DNA of 64,000 nucleotides from Ypsolopha sequella (GCA_934047225.1 OW203992.1:9475501-9539500); one strand, 5' to 3'; shown: positions 10,411-21,587, counted from the stretch's first letter. The notes: generated by a model not told the origin, from the sequence alone. Numbers and translations are program-made.

Positions 10411-10679
10411 TGCGGGGACGAGCCACCCCGCACTCCCGCCGCGACACCCACCCTCCGGCCTCCACTTTCACTCTCGTGTAGAGAACCTACCCTCGTGGAG
10501 CTCCCAGAACGACGTAACCACCTTAACGCTACAAACTGTGACTACCGCACGTGTCAATAGAAGTTACGTCGGTCGTCAACCGGTGCTGGCCCTAGAGCGG
10601 TTGAGCGGAAGAGTCGGGAATAGGGTTTACAACTTTCAAAGTAACATTTTTAATATTTGGTTATTTTTAAATAGCTTTT
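10411..10679. other. unassigned GC-richer stretch at the inner edge of the left arm
   Basis: GC-rich sequence (…CCCGCACTCCCGCCGCGACACCC…) that does not match the right arm. It is open on the plus strand as part of a 151-codon frame (10247-10702) with no recognisable domain. Confidence 0.35.
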
Positions 10680-11025
10680 GCCCGCGGCTTCGCCCGCGTT
10701 GATCAAGTTTTTGTATAGTCGTATCGAAGCGCATCTAATCCCATCCTCACTATCCCATCCCACTAATATTCAACGGCGTGAAGGAGTAACAGTACATCAC
10801 TTTTCTATAGGAAATTGAAACCACATTGCCTTCGAATAAGAACTGATTTATGGGATAAAAAGTAGCCTATGTCCTATTCCAGGTCTAGAACTACATTTGT
10901 GCAAAAATTCAACCCAATCGGTTCAGTAGTTTTGGCGTGAAGGAGTAACAAACATACATCCATACATCCATCCATCCAAACTTTCGCATTTATATATTAG
11001 TGGGATGGGATGATATACATACTGT
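10680..11025 (+). repeat. LINE 3'-end fragment (RTE-like)
   Basis: Starts CCCGCGGCTTCGCCCGCGTT and ends with GAAGGAGTAACAAACATACA, a CATC-repeat and AACTTTCGCATTTATATAT. This is a common 3'-terminal signature of RTE-type LINEs in Lepidoptera (general knowledge). It includes a short internal duplication of 'gcgtgaaggagtaaca'. There is no reverse transcriptase here. Confidence 0.7.
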
Positions 11026-11275
11026 GATGGCTTTACTTCGTCTGACAGAATCTTAAATTGATCTGTGGCAAAATGGCGTTCTGAAAAGTGACCGTAGCCA
11101 TTTCATAAAAAAAAAAAAAATTTTTTTACGTGTAGTTTACTTTTTTTTTGTTACAAAATATAACATTTTGTTGTTGGATTGTGTTGTGGCGCTATTTATT
11201 TTTTTATTGCATAACGAGCAAAGACTTAAGGCGTTAGATTTAAATGCAAGATTATTTTGTTCTTATTGGTATTAA

Positions 11276-11623
11276 GAGGGGTTCTTAGCCGGATTGTGAG
11301 AAACCCGCCTTTTTCTAATTTGTCGAAACAGAACACTTAAATTAAAAATCTCAATAGTTTTTCAACAAAACCTATGTATTGTGTATGCCGCCATCGCAAA
11401 GTTTCCATTGGTTTCTGTAAAAAAGAATTTCAAATATTTTTCAATTCAAAAGTTTTGAAATTCTAGTTTACAGAAACCATTGGGTACTTTGCGATGGCAG
11501 CATATACAATACATAGGTAATAAGGTTTTGTTGAATGACTATTGGTGGCTTTTAAATTTAAGTATTCTGTTTCGATTAATCAGAAAAAGGCGAGTTTTTC
11601 ACAATCCGGCTGCGAAACCACTC
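11276..11623. mobile_element. TTAA-flanked MITE family T1, copy 2
   Basis: Flanked by TTAA at 11272-11275 and 11624-11627. It has degraded T1 termini (left GAGGGGTTCTTAGCCGG, right CCGGCTGCGAAACCACTC) and inner blocks CGCAAAGTTTCCATTGG / CCATTGGGTACTTTGCG. Confidence 0.8.
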
Positions 11624-11627
11624 TTAA

Positions 11628-12548
11628 AAGAAGCATTGAAACTGTAAGATACAACTCCATTAAAAAACAGTCCATTTGCTTCTGTACATATTATCCACGG
11701 CGCAGTGTGGCTACCCTAGTGAAGGGTGTAATACTTAGCACCGTGGCACAGAGCGTTTTGAAACATGTTGCGTGTTGGATAATGGTGAGTTTTGCGTGGC
11801 GGGAGTGGCAACAGCAGTTTAGGGACCCATTCGTCGCACGCACGTTGCTGTTGAAGACATCAGCCAGCGACCGGATCCGACGACGTCACTATGCCGACGC
11901 CGCGCCGCGCCTATCCGATGGAGCTCCCCAAGAGAGTTATAATTTATCTACTTGCTATTTCGCTGCTACAGTTACGTATTACAAGAGATAAGCAGCATTG
12001 TTGCAAATACCAATGAGTAAACTATACGGAAACATCGTATAATAAACAATCATTAGCGCAGATAATAATGGGGCGTTCACATGACAATCTAGTTTGGACC
12101 TTGCTAGTACGTATTTCATGCTAAGTATTTCGAATAGACAAGACAATCATGAAAATCGCAGAAATGCTATTTTGCTCTACATGAGACCTATAAGCATTTT
12201 CGGTAGTGTGGGTAGGTCGCGTTGATTGTGATATAACATTTTAAACGTCTTATAGGTTCATAGATTTTCATACTTTTTAATCCAAAGTTGTGGTTCAATT
12301 CAAGTGCGTGTAAATCGATCAACTGAAGATATCTGTCATTCTAATCAAGCTAAATTGATTCTTATGTACAGAGTATTATTATTGTTATATGCCTTTTTGA
12401 CAAATTATGCGTCGGTTTTTTTGTTTAACCGCTCTGCGACCTCAGCATTATATTAACTAGAACGATCAGCTTCTGCTCCTTTCAAAACATGTTTTCCTTT
12501 TCCCATTTTGTTCTCTATGAGTAAGTATTTAATTCAAAACGTATTATA
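11628..12548. other. unassigned sequence inside the inverted-repeat spacer
   Basis: A 149-codon plus-strand open frame (11542-11991) runs out of the MITE into a moderately GC-rich patch (11700-11940) but shows no domain. No repeat partner was found in the window for 11990-12540. Confidence 0.35.
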
Positions 12549-12810
12549 CAAGGTGAATTTTTGACCATCGTCAAAATTCATGCTGGAGGCTTGATAAGTG
12601 ATTAGTATCTTGGATCAAGAACAATTTTTGTGAAATTCGTAAAATGAAATTTCGACTCCCCATAGTAATTCACTCGGGACTGGAAGAGAATTACTATATG
12701 AATTTGAAATTTCATTTTACGAATTTCACAAAAATTGTTCTTGATCCAAGATACTAATCACTTATCATGCCTCCAGTATGAATTTGGACGATGATCAAAA
12801 AGTCACCTTG
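12549..12810. mobile_element. TA-flanked palindromic MITE (CAAGGTGA family)
   Basis: Begins CAAGGTGAATTTTTGACCAT and ends TCAAAAAGTCACCTTG, flanked by TA on both sides. The arms, which include TGATCCAAGATACTAATCAC, are nearly perfect. TA flanks suggest Tc1/mariner-type mobilisation. A diverged relative lies at 21588-21850 and a half copy at 61125-61212. Confidence 0.82.
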
Positions 12811-13340
12811 TATAGGTATTATCCACAGAACATTTAAATCAAATGTTCTGAGGTATTATCTGTGTCAAAAGTGCTGCTTGCTACTATTGCGAGTATATCG
12901 ACGAGTAATTGGTGTGGGATTTGAAAATGATGAAGTCGAAGCAGAAGTATCTAACCAACAGTTGATTAGTTTCAAATGTTGTTATCTTATCTACAGCGAA
13001 TGAATAAGGCAGTACAAGATGATGCACAAAATGATCTTTGGCAAAGTATTGATGATTGTAGAGATGACGTCTCGTTGGTAGTACCTACAATCGGCCACAC
13101 CCAAGTTACTTACACAACTTTTTTGCTTATTGTTGTAGCTTGTACCCCATTAGAACCGCTCTATAGTATACCGTGAAGTGTTCGGAGAAAATAGGTACAG
13201 GGAAAAATCATAATTTTGTATGTAGGGGTAGGTAGGAGTAACCGTGCTTCAAATGGTACAGAGACCATATACCTACCTACCATACGACTTATATTGGCGA
13301 ATGTATTGTAAGACGAATGTTATTGGTATAACAATTAGGG
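12811..13340. other. unassigned sequence
   Basis: AT-rich with short open frames only (12791-13003 and 12976-13176). No domain, repeat partner or splice structure could be supported. Confidence 0.3.
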
Positions 13341-14196
13341 ATATTTCATGTAAGTGATTCTATTGACGCTTGATGGTCACAGCAGCACCTCGTGACAAGC
13401 GTGGCCCGTCCGCAGCTAGGTACTCGAGTACCAATTGATCAGTTACATAAGAGCGTCCGAGTGCGATGTAAATAGGAGTGAGACAAGAACGGAGCAGATA
13501 CAAAGAGCAGAACCCGAGGTCGAGGCGCGGGCGCCGCCGCCACTCCACACCGGCGACAAACAACTACGCGACGACCCTACGGCCCACGCGATAAGGCGCA
13601 CATCACCGCACCGCGCACCGCTGACCTCACCGCACCGACGACAAATAATAAATATGTAACACTGATAAACCCGTAGAATCGTTGACCGGCAACTATTTAG
13701 GGATTCGCATTTGGCAAACCGAACGACAGGTCATCGTGCCCGAAGCACACCCGAGGTTGTCTGCTGCGGTGAGGACTGCGGCGACGTCTGTGGACAGCCA
13801 CCGGCTATTTCTGGTCGCCGGTTAGGATAGTGCGGAAATAGCATCTCAGTGCGTTCCTCGCAGTTCGCCACAGGCGCCCCTTCGGTGCGGCCCCAATCGA
13901 ATAATAGGATGACGTGCGTGCAATACATACCTGCGTGCGAGCGAGGACCGGTGTTGCGTTGCGCGCAGCTCGAACAACACAATGACGCTCGGTTGGCGCG
14001 CGGCGGCGGACTGGCGGAGTGCGGGCAGCAAGCGATGCCGCGGCAGCAGCGGTCGCCGCCCGCGCGCCCCGCCTGCCCCGCGCGCTCCCGAGCCTGCATT
14101 CCGTGCGTGCGCCCGCCGCCGCCGTCGGGAGCCCCCCCAGTGGTCGCCACGACCGCTGACATCAGCCTCATCTGTCGGCTACACACATACGCCCCC
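13341..14196. other. GC- and CpG-rich island
   Basis: Compared with the rest of the window this stretch is strongly GC-rich, especially 13500-13620 and 13990-14150 (runs such as CGCGGCGGCGGACTGGCGG and CCCGCCGCCGCCGTCGGGAG). It is open in several frames on both strands, as expected from composition alone, and no protein family is recognisable. A promoter or 5' untranslated region of a neighbouring gene is a reasonable guess. A coding exon cannot be excluded. Confidence 0.4.
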
Positions 14197-15550
14197 GGCA
14201 GAGAATATAAAGTATTACTACGTAAAGAAGCGACACTCTCCTCCCCGCGCGAATTTAACGTCCCCCGCGGTCCCCCGCAAGTTAGTGGAAATCTGGAGTC
14301 AGGCAGAGCTCGATTACCACTCGTTTGCTGCGCGCGTGTTTTGTTACAAAGTTTTATCACGATACTGATTTTTAATCAAGTTAATAAATAATTTTAAGTA
14401 TGGTGCGTTATTGCAGTGTTTATGGATGCCTGGAAAACTTTTTTTCAAAAATTAGAATTGCGTGATCAAACCTTACAATTTCGTTCAGTAACGCATTTGG
14501 AACAATAAAATCAGTATTTATAACTTTCCATGTTTTGACAAGTTTTCATTTTTTTTCCAAAGTTTATGTTTGAGTAGTTGTTAATTATATGATGATCATT
14601 TATGCATACGAAACTATATAGGTACCTACTAAGCTTAGGCATACTTTTAAAGTAACGAAAAAGCAGCGGTAACTCAGTAGTAGAACGCTGGCCTCTTAAT
14701 TTTGAGATTAAGGTTCGAACTCCGGTCGGGCATGCACCAATGAGTTCTTCGGAATTTACATAATGTGCATAGTATTTGCTAATAGGTACTTACCACTTGT
14801 GAACAGTGAAGGAAAACATAGTAAGGAAACCTGCATGCCCTAAAAAGAGTGTATTTGTGCCCGAAGAACGATGATAGGGTTCACCACCCATCACGTTAGG
14901 ACGTAATATTTGCAGGTGAAACGCGGGTTTACCGAGTGTGGGTGGACTGTGACTTGCATTTCAAAGTTCACACTCGGAACACATCCGACACCCCCCGGGG
15001 CATTCAGGTCGTAACGATTTATATACATATATAAGGTTAAATAACATTATTTGGCGAAACTCAAAACAAAGGTAGTACTAGTCTATATGGACAACTGTTT
15101 GTATGGGAGCTAAGCGAAATTCTTAACTTTTTTTCACTTCCTCCTATACAAATTGCTCCGATCAGCTGACTCGTCCAGTATGGAAAGGTGAAAACGAATT
15201 TTAAGAATTTTTCACTATCCTATTAAAAAAAGTTATTCATATGGACATCTTCTACATATGTTTCAAATTTCGCCAACTAATTGAATTTAACCTTGTATAT
15301 ATACATATATTTTTTTAATACTGATTAATCCACGGGGAACCAGAAATTGGACTACGCTAAAATTTAGGAAGAGAATCACATAAGTTGCTGACTTATATTG
15401 TGTCCCTCTCGGGCGACGACGCTCACACGATTGCTGCCAGCCCTAGACTAGCTCACGCACACACACAAGCGTGTGCGGACAAGCCAGATACGCGCGTGAG
15501 AGTGTAGGTAAATAACTTGAGCCTTCACTATGAAGTGTCGGGGGTGTGCC
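14197..15550 (-). repeat. large inverted repeat, right arm (about 1.35 kb)
   Basis: Inverted near-copy of 8997-10410. It starts GGCAGAGAATATAAAGTATT, the complement of the left arm's inner end, and ends ATGAAGTGTCGGGGGTGTGCC. No target-site duplication or transposon terminus was recognised at either outer end. Confidence 0.9.
14664..15012 (+). repeat. tRNA-derived SINE (right-arm copy)
   Basis: Forward copy of the same SINE as 9538-9896: AGCAGCGGTAACTCAGTAGT head, GGTTCGAACTCCGGTCGGGC box-B region, then a body ending CACCCCCCGGGGCATTCAGG. It is present because the whole arm is duplicated. Confidence 0.75.
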
Positions 15551-16054
15551 CCCGGTCTACTTGTATGTCACCTCTACGTGTCCTTTCTGACCGATGTACC
15601 TAACATACACTGAATATGCGATTTAAGAGAAATAACAATGTTAATGTAAGCCCTCTGTTGCCGTCTATCTGCTCGATCGGCGGTAAGAGAGTATACAGTA
15701 AGAGATGGTCGCGTGGGGAAGATGACACTCCTACCTGCCGACCAAGAATTCGGATTAGTAGTAGTAACTAACAGCAAAATTAAAATAATAGAATTAGTTC
15801 GATGTTGTATTGATGACTGTCAATAAACAAGTAATTAGCACATCAATCTTCGATCTGGTTCAACGAAAACGCTTCAAATGACCCCTGTGCCACACATGGA
15901 ATGTACAATCGGCTGCAGTTCAAGCTACCTATCTATTTTATCTGATTTTAACTTCTATGATAGTGTTATAGGTACATAATTATTTAAGTATAAGGATTGT
16001 TGACATGCACGCGACCGTACCTTGGTGTTGGAGGCACAGTATACATACCTATAT
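15551..16054. other. unassigned sequence
   Basis: No gene or repeat boundary was recognised to the right of the large inverted repeat. Confidence 0.3.
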
Positions 16055-16235
16055 ATGTTGTCGGCACATCGTAGAATTGGGCATATCATGATTTGCCTGG
16101 GTATATCATGTTTCAGTCAAAATTAGGAGGGTCGCCTCGCTCCGCTCCGCTACGCTCGGTTCCCCAAATTTATGTAAACCATAGATTTAAAATATATGTA
16201 CCTAAACCTAACACGCTCCGCTCGGTGTCGCACCT
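16055..16235. repeat. dispersed repeat related to the 29-bp minisatellite
   Basis: Contains TTGTCGGCACATCG, GGCATATCATGATTTGCCT, GGGTCGCCTCGCTCCGCTCC, TATGTAAACC and AACCTAACACGCTCCGCTCG in that order. The same blocks, complemented and in reverse order, make up the right end of the minisatellite region at 37173-38094. Only about one unit is present here, so it resembles the unamplified source repeat. Confidence 0.65.
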
Positions 16236-17114
16236 ATTTTTGACTTTTGGTAAAAGATTTTCGATTTCATGCTTTAAGATCTGCCTACGACATATACAAT
16301 ACATATTGTACATAGAGGCAACCGCATTGTTGAAAATGGTGTTTTAACGGTTAGGAAGGATCCTCAGAATAAGAAAAAACTTTTTATTACGTGTCTTTTT
16401 GTCTGTCAGACCCTTTAGGTATCTCAGGAAGGGCTAAGAGAGTAGTGGCTATCAAGCAAGCTAAATTTAGGTCTACGCTCGCCCTTATTCCTGTAAAAAT
16501 CAACTGCAACTTCTCAATGTCATGAAAACAATAGATCACAGTCCAGCACCCGTAGCACAGTGTTTAAGGCAGTTAGAGCCCGCGCCCGCGATAAACCGTG
16601 GGCAGTGGAGATCGGAGACTCAACCGTCGCGTCGTCGCTTTAACAGATAAAGACCAATTTGACATAACACTGTACAACCACGCTAAGTAGAGGTCTCGCA
16701 AGGAGGAATTTTATTCACAAGATTTATTATAAAAAAAAAACTAAACGTTTTAGGAAAAATCTGTTCGTTTCAGAGTATAAAAAAGTTTATACAGGTTTTA
16801 ATCCATAATTAATATGTATGGAATTTTGCTCAAGTAATCTTAAACCTCGACATGACAACTTTTTTAAGAGCAATCTTTGTTGTTTTTTTTTCTCATTAGT
16901 GGAATGATTTCAGATGATTCTGTTTCGCTAAGTGTGTGCATTATATTCTATATACTTTTTTTTTCACCTATAGTATTGATTGCTAGATTCTTCAAACCAC
17001 GAAGAATAAATTAGGGAACTTTGATGTTTTTGCGGGGACTATCCTCAATGATAGTCTTAATCGGAATCACAAGTGCGAAGAGCGTGCCATACTGTTTAAT
17101 CGCAAAAAGCGCGA
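16236..17114. other. unassigned sequence
   Basis: Mostly unrecognised. The block at 17045-17112 (ATCACAAGTGCGAAGAGCGTG … TTTAATCGCAAAAAGCGCGA) is a fragment of the MITE family seen complete at 35083-35250. Confidence 0.35.
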
Positions 17115-17118
17115 TTAA

Positions 17119-17570
17119 GAGCGGTTTCGCAACGAATTGTGAAAAACTCGCCTTTTCCTAATTAATCGAAACAGAACACATAAACTCAAAATTCACTTAT
17201 TAGTTATTCAACAAAACCTTATTACCTATGTATTGTGTATGTTGCCATCGCAGTTTCCATTGGTTACTACTGTAAATAAGAATTTAAAAATTTCGAGTAT
17301 TTTGAAATTTTAATTTACAGAAACCAATGGAAACTTTGCGATGGCAACATACACAATACAAAGGTAACCAGGTATTGTTTGAAAAAAAAATCTAGTTTAA
17401 AATATTTTGAAAGTCTAATTTACAGAAACAAATGGAAACTTTGCGATGGCAACATACACAATACTCGTACATAGGTAATAAGGTTTTGCTATTGAGTGAA
17501 TTTTGAATTTAAGTGTTCTGTTTCGATTAATTAGAAAAAGGCGGGTTTTTCCCAATCTGGCTGCGAAACT
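17119..17570. mobile_element. TTAA MITE family T1, copy 3, with internal duplication
   Basis: TTAA at 17115-17118 is followed by GAGCGGTTTCGCAACG. The right end has CAATCTGGCTGCGAAACTT without a flanking TTAA, so the terminus is eroded. The inner block AATGGAAACTTTGCGATGGC with its flanks is present twice in tandem (about 17305-17360 and 17403-17465). Confidence 0.75.
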
Positions 17571-17767
17571 TCATCACTACCTACTCAGATTCCTTACAGC
17601 TAACATGATGAATGATGATTCACCTATAAATCAATAACACTGTGATACGGGTGCTGATCGTGGCTAAGATGGAAAGTGCAAGTTTACACACGATACGGTC
17701 ACGCATTGCGTGCGGTAATGTTAACTTTTTGCAGATATATCATCCTACGGCGCAGTCGTAGTAAGAT

Positions 17768-18520
17768 CAGTGGCGTATTTACCCTAGGGCCAAAAGGGCC
17801 ATGGCCCGGGGCGGCAGGCTGCGAGGGGCGGTGCAAGCTGCACCTCGCGCTCAGCTTTGGGCGCTTTTTATTATCAATCGTTAGGTAACTATCTAGTTTA
17901 TTCGTCCAAGTCTTTTAACTTGGACGAATAAACTAGATAGACCCAGAGTCAGTGAAATATTTTAATTAACATCTTCCCTTGAAAATTGAGTAAAATCCGA
18001 AACCGGTTGGGAGTTAACACAAATAAAGTGAAACTATAATGTACAAGTGTTTTTAATTCAAGACAAGTCTTTTTTATTGCTTTTTGACTTTAAAATACTG
18101 TCATTAAAAATATTGTTTATCGGAAAATATGTAATCCTCACAAAATAAAAACTATTTTAAAGTGTCACTATCTCTATAAAAAAATTGATAAAATTAAATA
18201 AGTAAAATTTTAGTTGTGAGCGCTTGCAGCGACACATAAACCTCTTTATGGTTTCCGTTAGCTGTATAAGTTTTATAATATTGTATATTTTTCTTGTATT
18301 TACTCAATAAACGCATAAAAAAAAATGTTAATATTGAATAAATAGTGTTTATTTGTTTGTAAGGTATTTTTAGTTTTTTCGTTCATTATCATCACAGCCC
18401 ACATCAACACACTGCTGGATTTTATTTTATAATTGAAATATTTTTGCTTTTTTTTCTCGTTAATTTATGGGGCGACAAACCTTACAGACCCGGGGCGCCA
18501 AATCTTAAAATAAGCCACTG
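17768..18520. mobile_element. hAT-type non-autonomous element, 753 bp
   Basis: Starts CAGTGGCGTATTTACCCTAG and ends AAAATAAGCCACTG, flanked by the perfect 8-bp duplication AGTAAGAT (17760-17767 and 18521-18528). No transposase frame remains. A perfect 23-bp-arm hairpin lies inside at 17889-17940. Confidence 0.9.
17889..17940. repeat. perfect hairpin, 23-bp arms
   Basis: CTATCTAGTTTATTCGTCC… is mirrored exactly after a 6-base loop, inside the hAT element. It is probably a small insertion or an internal structural feature of that element. Confidence 0.85.
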
Positions 18521-18617
18521 AGTAAGATAAGAACTGATACGGCATACCGAATGCGTAATGAGTTTGAGACTGTATCTCGAGCACAACATTAGGTTCCATC
18601 AACAACAGCAGCTCCTG

Positions 18618-18791
18618 CAACGGCGGATCCAGGGGGGGGGGGCATGGGGGTCATGACCCCCCCCCCCCCTGGGCCTAGCTTTTTCTAGACAGACACGCAA
18701 AATTTACCTATAATTACACAAAATTGTATTATATTTGGACTAATTCGGAGCCTGTGATCCCCCCCTGGCTCGCAGGCTGAATCCGCGCTTG
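18618..18791. mobile_element. small hAT-type MITE with a G/C-run core
   Basis: Starts CAACGGCGGATCCAGG and ends CTGAATCCGCGCTTG (imperfect inverted termini), flanked by the 8-bp duplication AGCTCCTG (18610-18617 and 18792-18799). Just inside the left end are a G run and a C run around CATGGGGGTCATGA. Length 174 bp. Confidence 0.8.
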
Positions 18792-18844
18792 AGCTCCTGC
18801 TAAGGGAAGAAAAAATTGTCAGATTTAGCGACTCCTTTAAATAT

Positions 18845-19140
18845 CTTGGCCTCAATCAACTTTTTATATTTTTTCAATATTCAATTCAAAACTTTTTATT
18901 TCAGCTTTCGCACAGTTTAGCCATAGATTTAAAAATAAAATACAAAAATTTACTTCATAATAAAGTCATAAATAAAATTACTTTTTTGTATGTAGCATGC
19001 CTATTCTATTACTACAGCTTTCCCTTGCCTCCCCCCCCCCCCCCTCAACAAAATCCTAGCTACATCCCTAATGACTTGTGACTCTATGTAGTTTACGGTA
19101 GTACTCTATTTCTTTTATTATTATATTTTTCTTTTAAATT
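18845..19140 (+). repeat. dispersed repeat R290 (copy 1)
   Basis: About 290 bp nearly identical to 45662-45952, including AGCTTTCGCACAGTTTAGCC, the CCCTTGCCTCCCC C-run and ATCCTAGCTACATCCCTAATG. It is non-coding and of unknown class. Confidence 0.8.
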
Positions 19141-19764
19141 TTTTATTTCACTCAAAGGTTGCCTGGAAGATATTGCTATTAGCAATAAGTGCTGCCTTTA
19201 TACTCAATAACATATTTGTAATATCCTGTTTCATGTTTTTATGCAAATGTACATCAAGTGTAATAAATAAAATAAAAATAAACAATATAATAATATTGCT
19301 ACACCGTTTCCTGCGCTGTGAATTGTTACATCGTTCAGATAACCAATCGACTAATATTTCTTCTTTTACTTTGGGCTAAGTGAAGTATCTCCATAGACAT
19401 AAGATTCGTGCAGCCTCTAATGTTCCACAGAAAACGTTCAATAAATCTGTTTGTAAATTACCGACAATTCTCTTAGATTAAATTATGTCAAGGCGTGTTA
19501 ATTCGAAAACCATTTCGAAATTTAGGTTTAATAAGGCCTATTTTCGAAACTGTGGTCTAAAAAACCTCATGATGATGAATATAGTTACGAAAAAGCTGCA
19601 ACTTCCATTTGCCTTCGTGTGACGTCGCTTGAGAAAGTTTAGAAATGTCCTTTGCTATCAAGATAAATTTATAAAATTTGCTGCCGACTGATTTGACAGA
19701 TGGGTGACATGAGTAGACAGACAGAGACAAACCACTTTTTTTTAAATAATCACACATCACGAAC
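19141..19764. other. unassigned AT-rich stretch
   Basis: No domain or repeat was recognised. Short open frames (19173-19379 and 19557-19766) are hydrophobic or low-complexity and unsupported. Confidence 0.3.
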
Positions 19765-20530
19765 AATGAAACTATGTCCGTATATAAAGTGGCGTATATT
19801 CTCTGAAAAAAAAAAACTGTTCCGTATTGTGGATGATAAATTTAATTTTGTAATTTTTTTTTCGTGAATTTCTCAACCGCTTTATTTTTTTTGTAATTTT
19901 TACGTAAACACATATATTACCATGTTTTTTTTTCATATTTTTCCGTCCACCAGTTTTGTAGATAAGGGGGGACATACATTTTTTAATGGTTTTTCAAGGA
20001 TTTCTCGAAATAGTTGCAATTAAATATAGCCAAACTATATATTTTACAATCAGCTTTTTAATACCTACAATCTGATACCAATATTGTATTTTTTTTTATA
20101 ATTTTTGCATTTATTTTACTTCTTTTTTATATTTATCATTTGTGCTCAACTTTTTTTTAATCACTATAGGTTTTCTGTGATTGGCCTGTTATGGTCTATT
20201 ATTATTATCGTCATTTTTTTCATATACCTATTTCGGTCTACCAGTTTTTGTGGTTTTTTAAAGATTTCTGGAAACCAGTGCCAGTAAATATAGTAAAAGT
20301 TTATATTTTTATAATCAACTTTTCAATATTTACAATTTAATAACCATATTGTATTTTAAGAATAATATTTTTTATTTTTCTCACTTTTGTTTTTGGAAAT
20401 ATTTTGAACAATTTCAGATAATTTTTTTTTTTTTGGGTCGTAATAAAATCTCCGAAAACTAAATTAAAAACCGGCCAAGTGCGTGTCAGGCCACGCGCAG
20501 TGTAGGGTTCCGTAGTTGCCCTGCACAATA
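19765..20530 (-). repeat. dispersed T-rich repeat (TTCCGTA/CACTTGGCC family, inverted copy)
   Basis: Blocks TTCCGTATTGTGGATGA, TTCTCAACCGCTTTA, TTACGTAAACACATATATTA, CCACCAGTTTTGTAGATAAG and, at the end, CCGGCCAAGTGCG and GTAGGGTTCCGTAG correspond in inverted orientation to 34049-34608. Part of it (20090-20400) is a second, partial repetition of the same blocks. Confidence 0.65.
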
Positions 20531-20569
20531 TGCGGACTTCTTCTACTTGTAAATGTACCCAAGTACATT

Positions 20570-20740
20570 TAAAGTTTGTCGACTAATACAGATCGCGCCA
20601 AACTTCTAGTACCCTCGAAAGTTGCTCTTCCCAAGAACGGCCCATACATTTTGTTCCTGCTGATGTGAATCGCCCCGTGTTTAGAGGGGATTAAAAGTTT
20701 GGCGCGATGTGATACTCGTCAACTTGTACAGCCAACGTAG
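20570..20740. mobile_element. imperfect palindrome, probable decayed MITE
   Basis: GTCGACTAATACAGATCGCG CCAAACTT near 20578 is mirrored by AAGTTTGGCGCGATGTGATACTCGTCAAC near 20695-20723. The centre is not symmetrical. Confidence 0.5.
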
Positions 20741-21139
20741 CTGTGATAGTTTTCCTTTTAATATCGTTATGTTTTTTTTAGATTTCCGTCTCCAAATATA
20801 AGCGTTTCGCTGGCAGGGGGGGGGGGACACTTGACTTTAACAAAAATTAACACTTTTAATCTTAATATTTCGCAAACGGAACCCTGGATCGAAAAATAGT
20901 CTTTTCACACCCCCAATATTTTTAAATTATCTATCCAATGACACCCCACACTAGGGGATAGGAAAAAAAAATCATCCCCACTTCACGTGTAGCGAGGTAA
21001 CCTAAAAAAAATCTTTTTCAAAACTTTACTGTACCACTACAATCTGGCTATGAAAAAAACCATTTCGAGATTTTGGTTTAATATGCCGTATAATGCCAAA
21101 GAGGAAAAGTCTATTTTAAGTTTTTATTTATGACAGTAA

Positions 21140-21206
21140 AAAAATATGACAGTCATCTTATAAAAGCTTAAATAAAAGCTTTTATAAGATGACTGTTATA
21201 TTTTTT
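21140..21206. repeat. near-perfect hairpin
   Basis: Arms of about 30 bp around ATGACAGTCATCTTATAAAAGC and its complement with a tiny loop. It lies just left of MITE T1 copy 4. Function unknown. Confidence 0.8.
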
Positions 21207-21258
21207 TGAGAAACCTGTGACATTGTTAACTTTAAGAAAAATAAGCAAAAATATTTAA

Positions 21259-21547
21259 GAGCGGTTTCGCAACCGGATTGTGAAATACCCGCCTTTTTCT
21301 AATTAATCGAAAAAGAACACTTAAATTCAAAATTCACTCAATAGTTATTCAACAGCTTTTTAAATTCAAAATTTTGAAATCCTATAATTTACAGAAACCA
21401 CTGGAAACTTTGCAATGGCAGCATGTGTATTGTGACACAGGTAATAAGGTTTTGTTGAATAACTATTCGGTGAATTTTGAATTTAAGTGTTCTGTTTCGA
21501 TTAATTAGAAAAAGGCGGGTTTTCACAATCCGGCTGCTAAACCGCTC
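21259..21547. mobile_element. TTAA-flanked MITE family T1, copy 4
   Basis: TTAA at 21255-21258 and 21548-21551. Termini GAGCGGTTTCGCAACCGG and CCGGCTGCTAAACCGCTC. The core has one GGAAACTTTGCAATGGCAGC block only, so one half of the palindrome is shortened. Confidence 0.85.
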
Positions 21548-21587
21548 TTAAATACTTACCCTGTTGAGTTGGGACGCTCTGTATATA

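Noticed and set aside
10239..10702. Open frames in the inner inverted-repeat arm, matched in the right arm at 13731-14391
   Set aside because: The apparent conservation between the two places is only the inverted duplication. No domain or codon-level evidence of selection is visible.
13849..14391. 180-codon plus-strand open frame rich in Arg, Pro and Ala
   Set aside because: The same stretch is open in several frames on both strands because it is GC-rich. The frame crosses into the inverted repeat and has no recognisable family.
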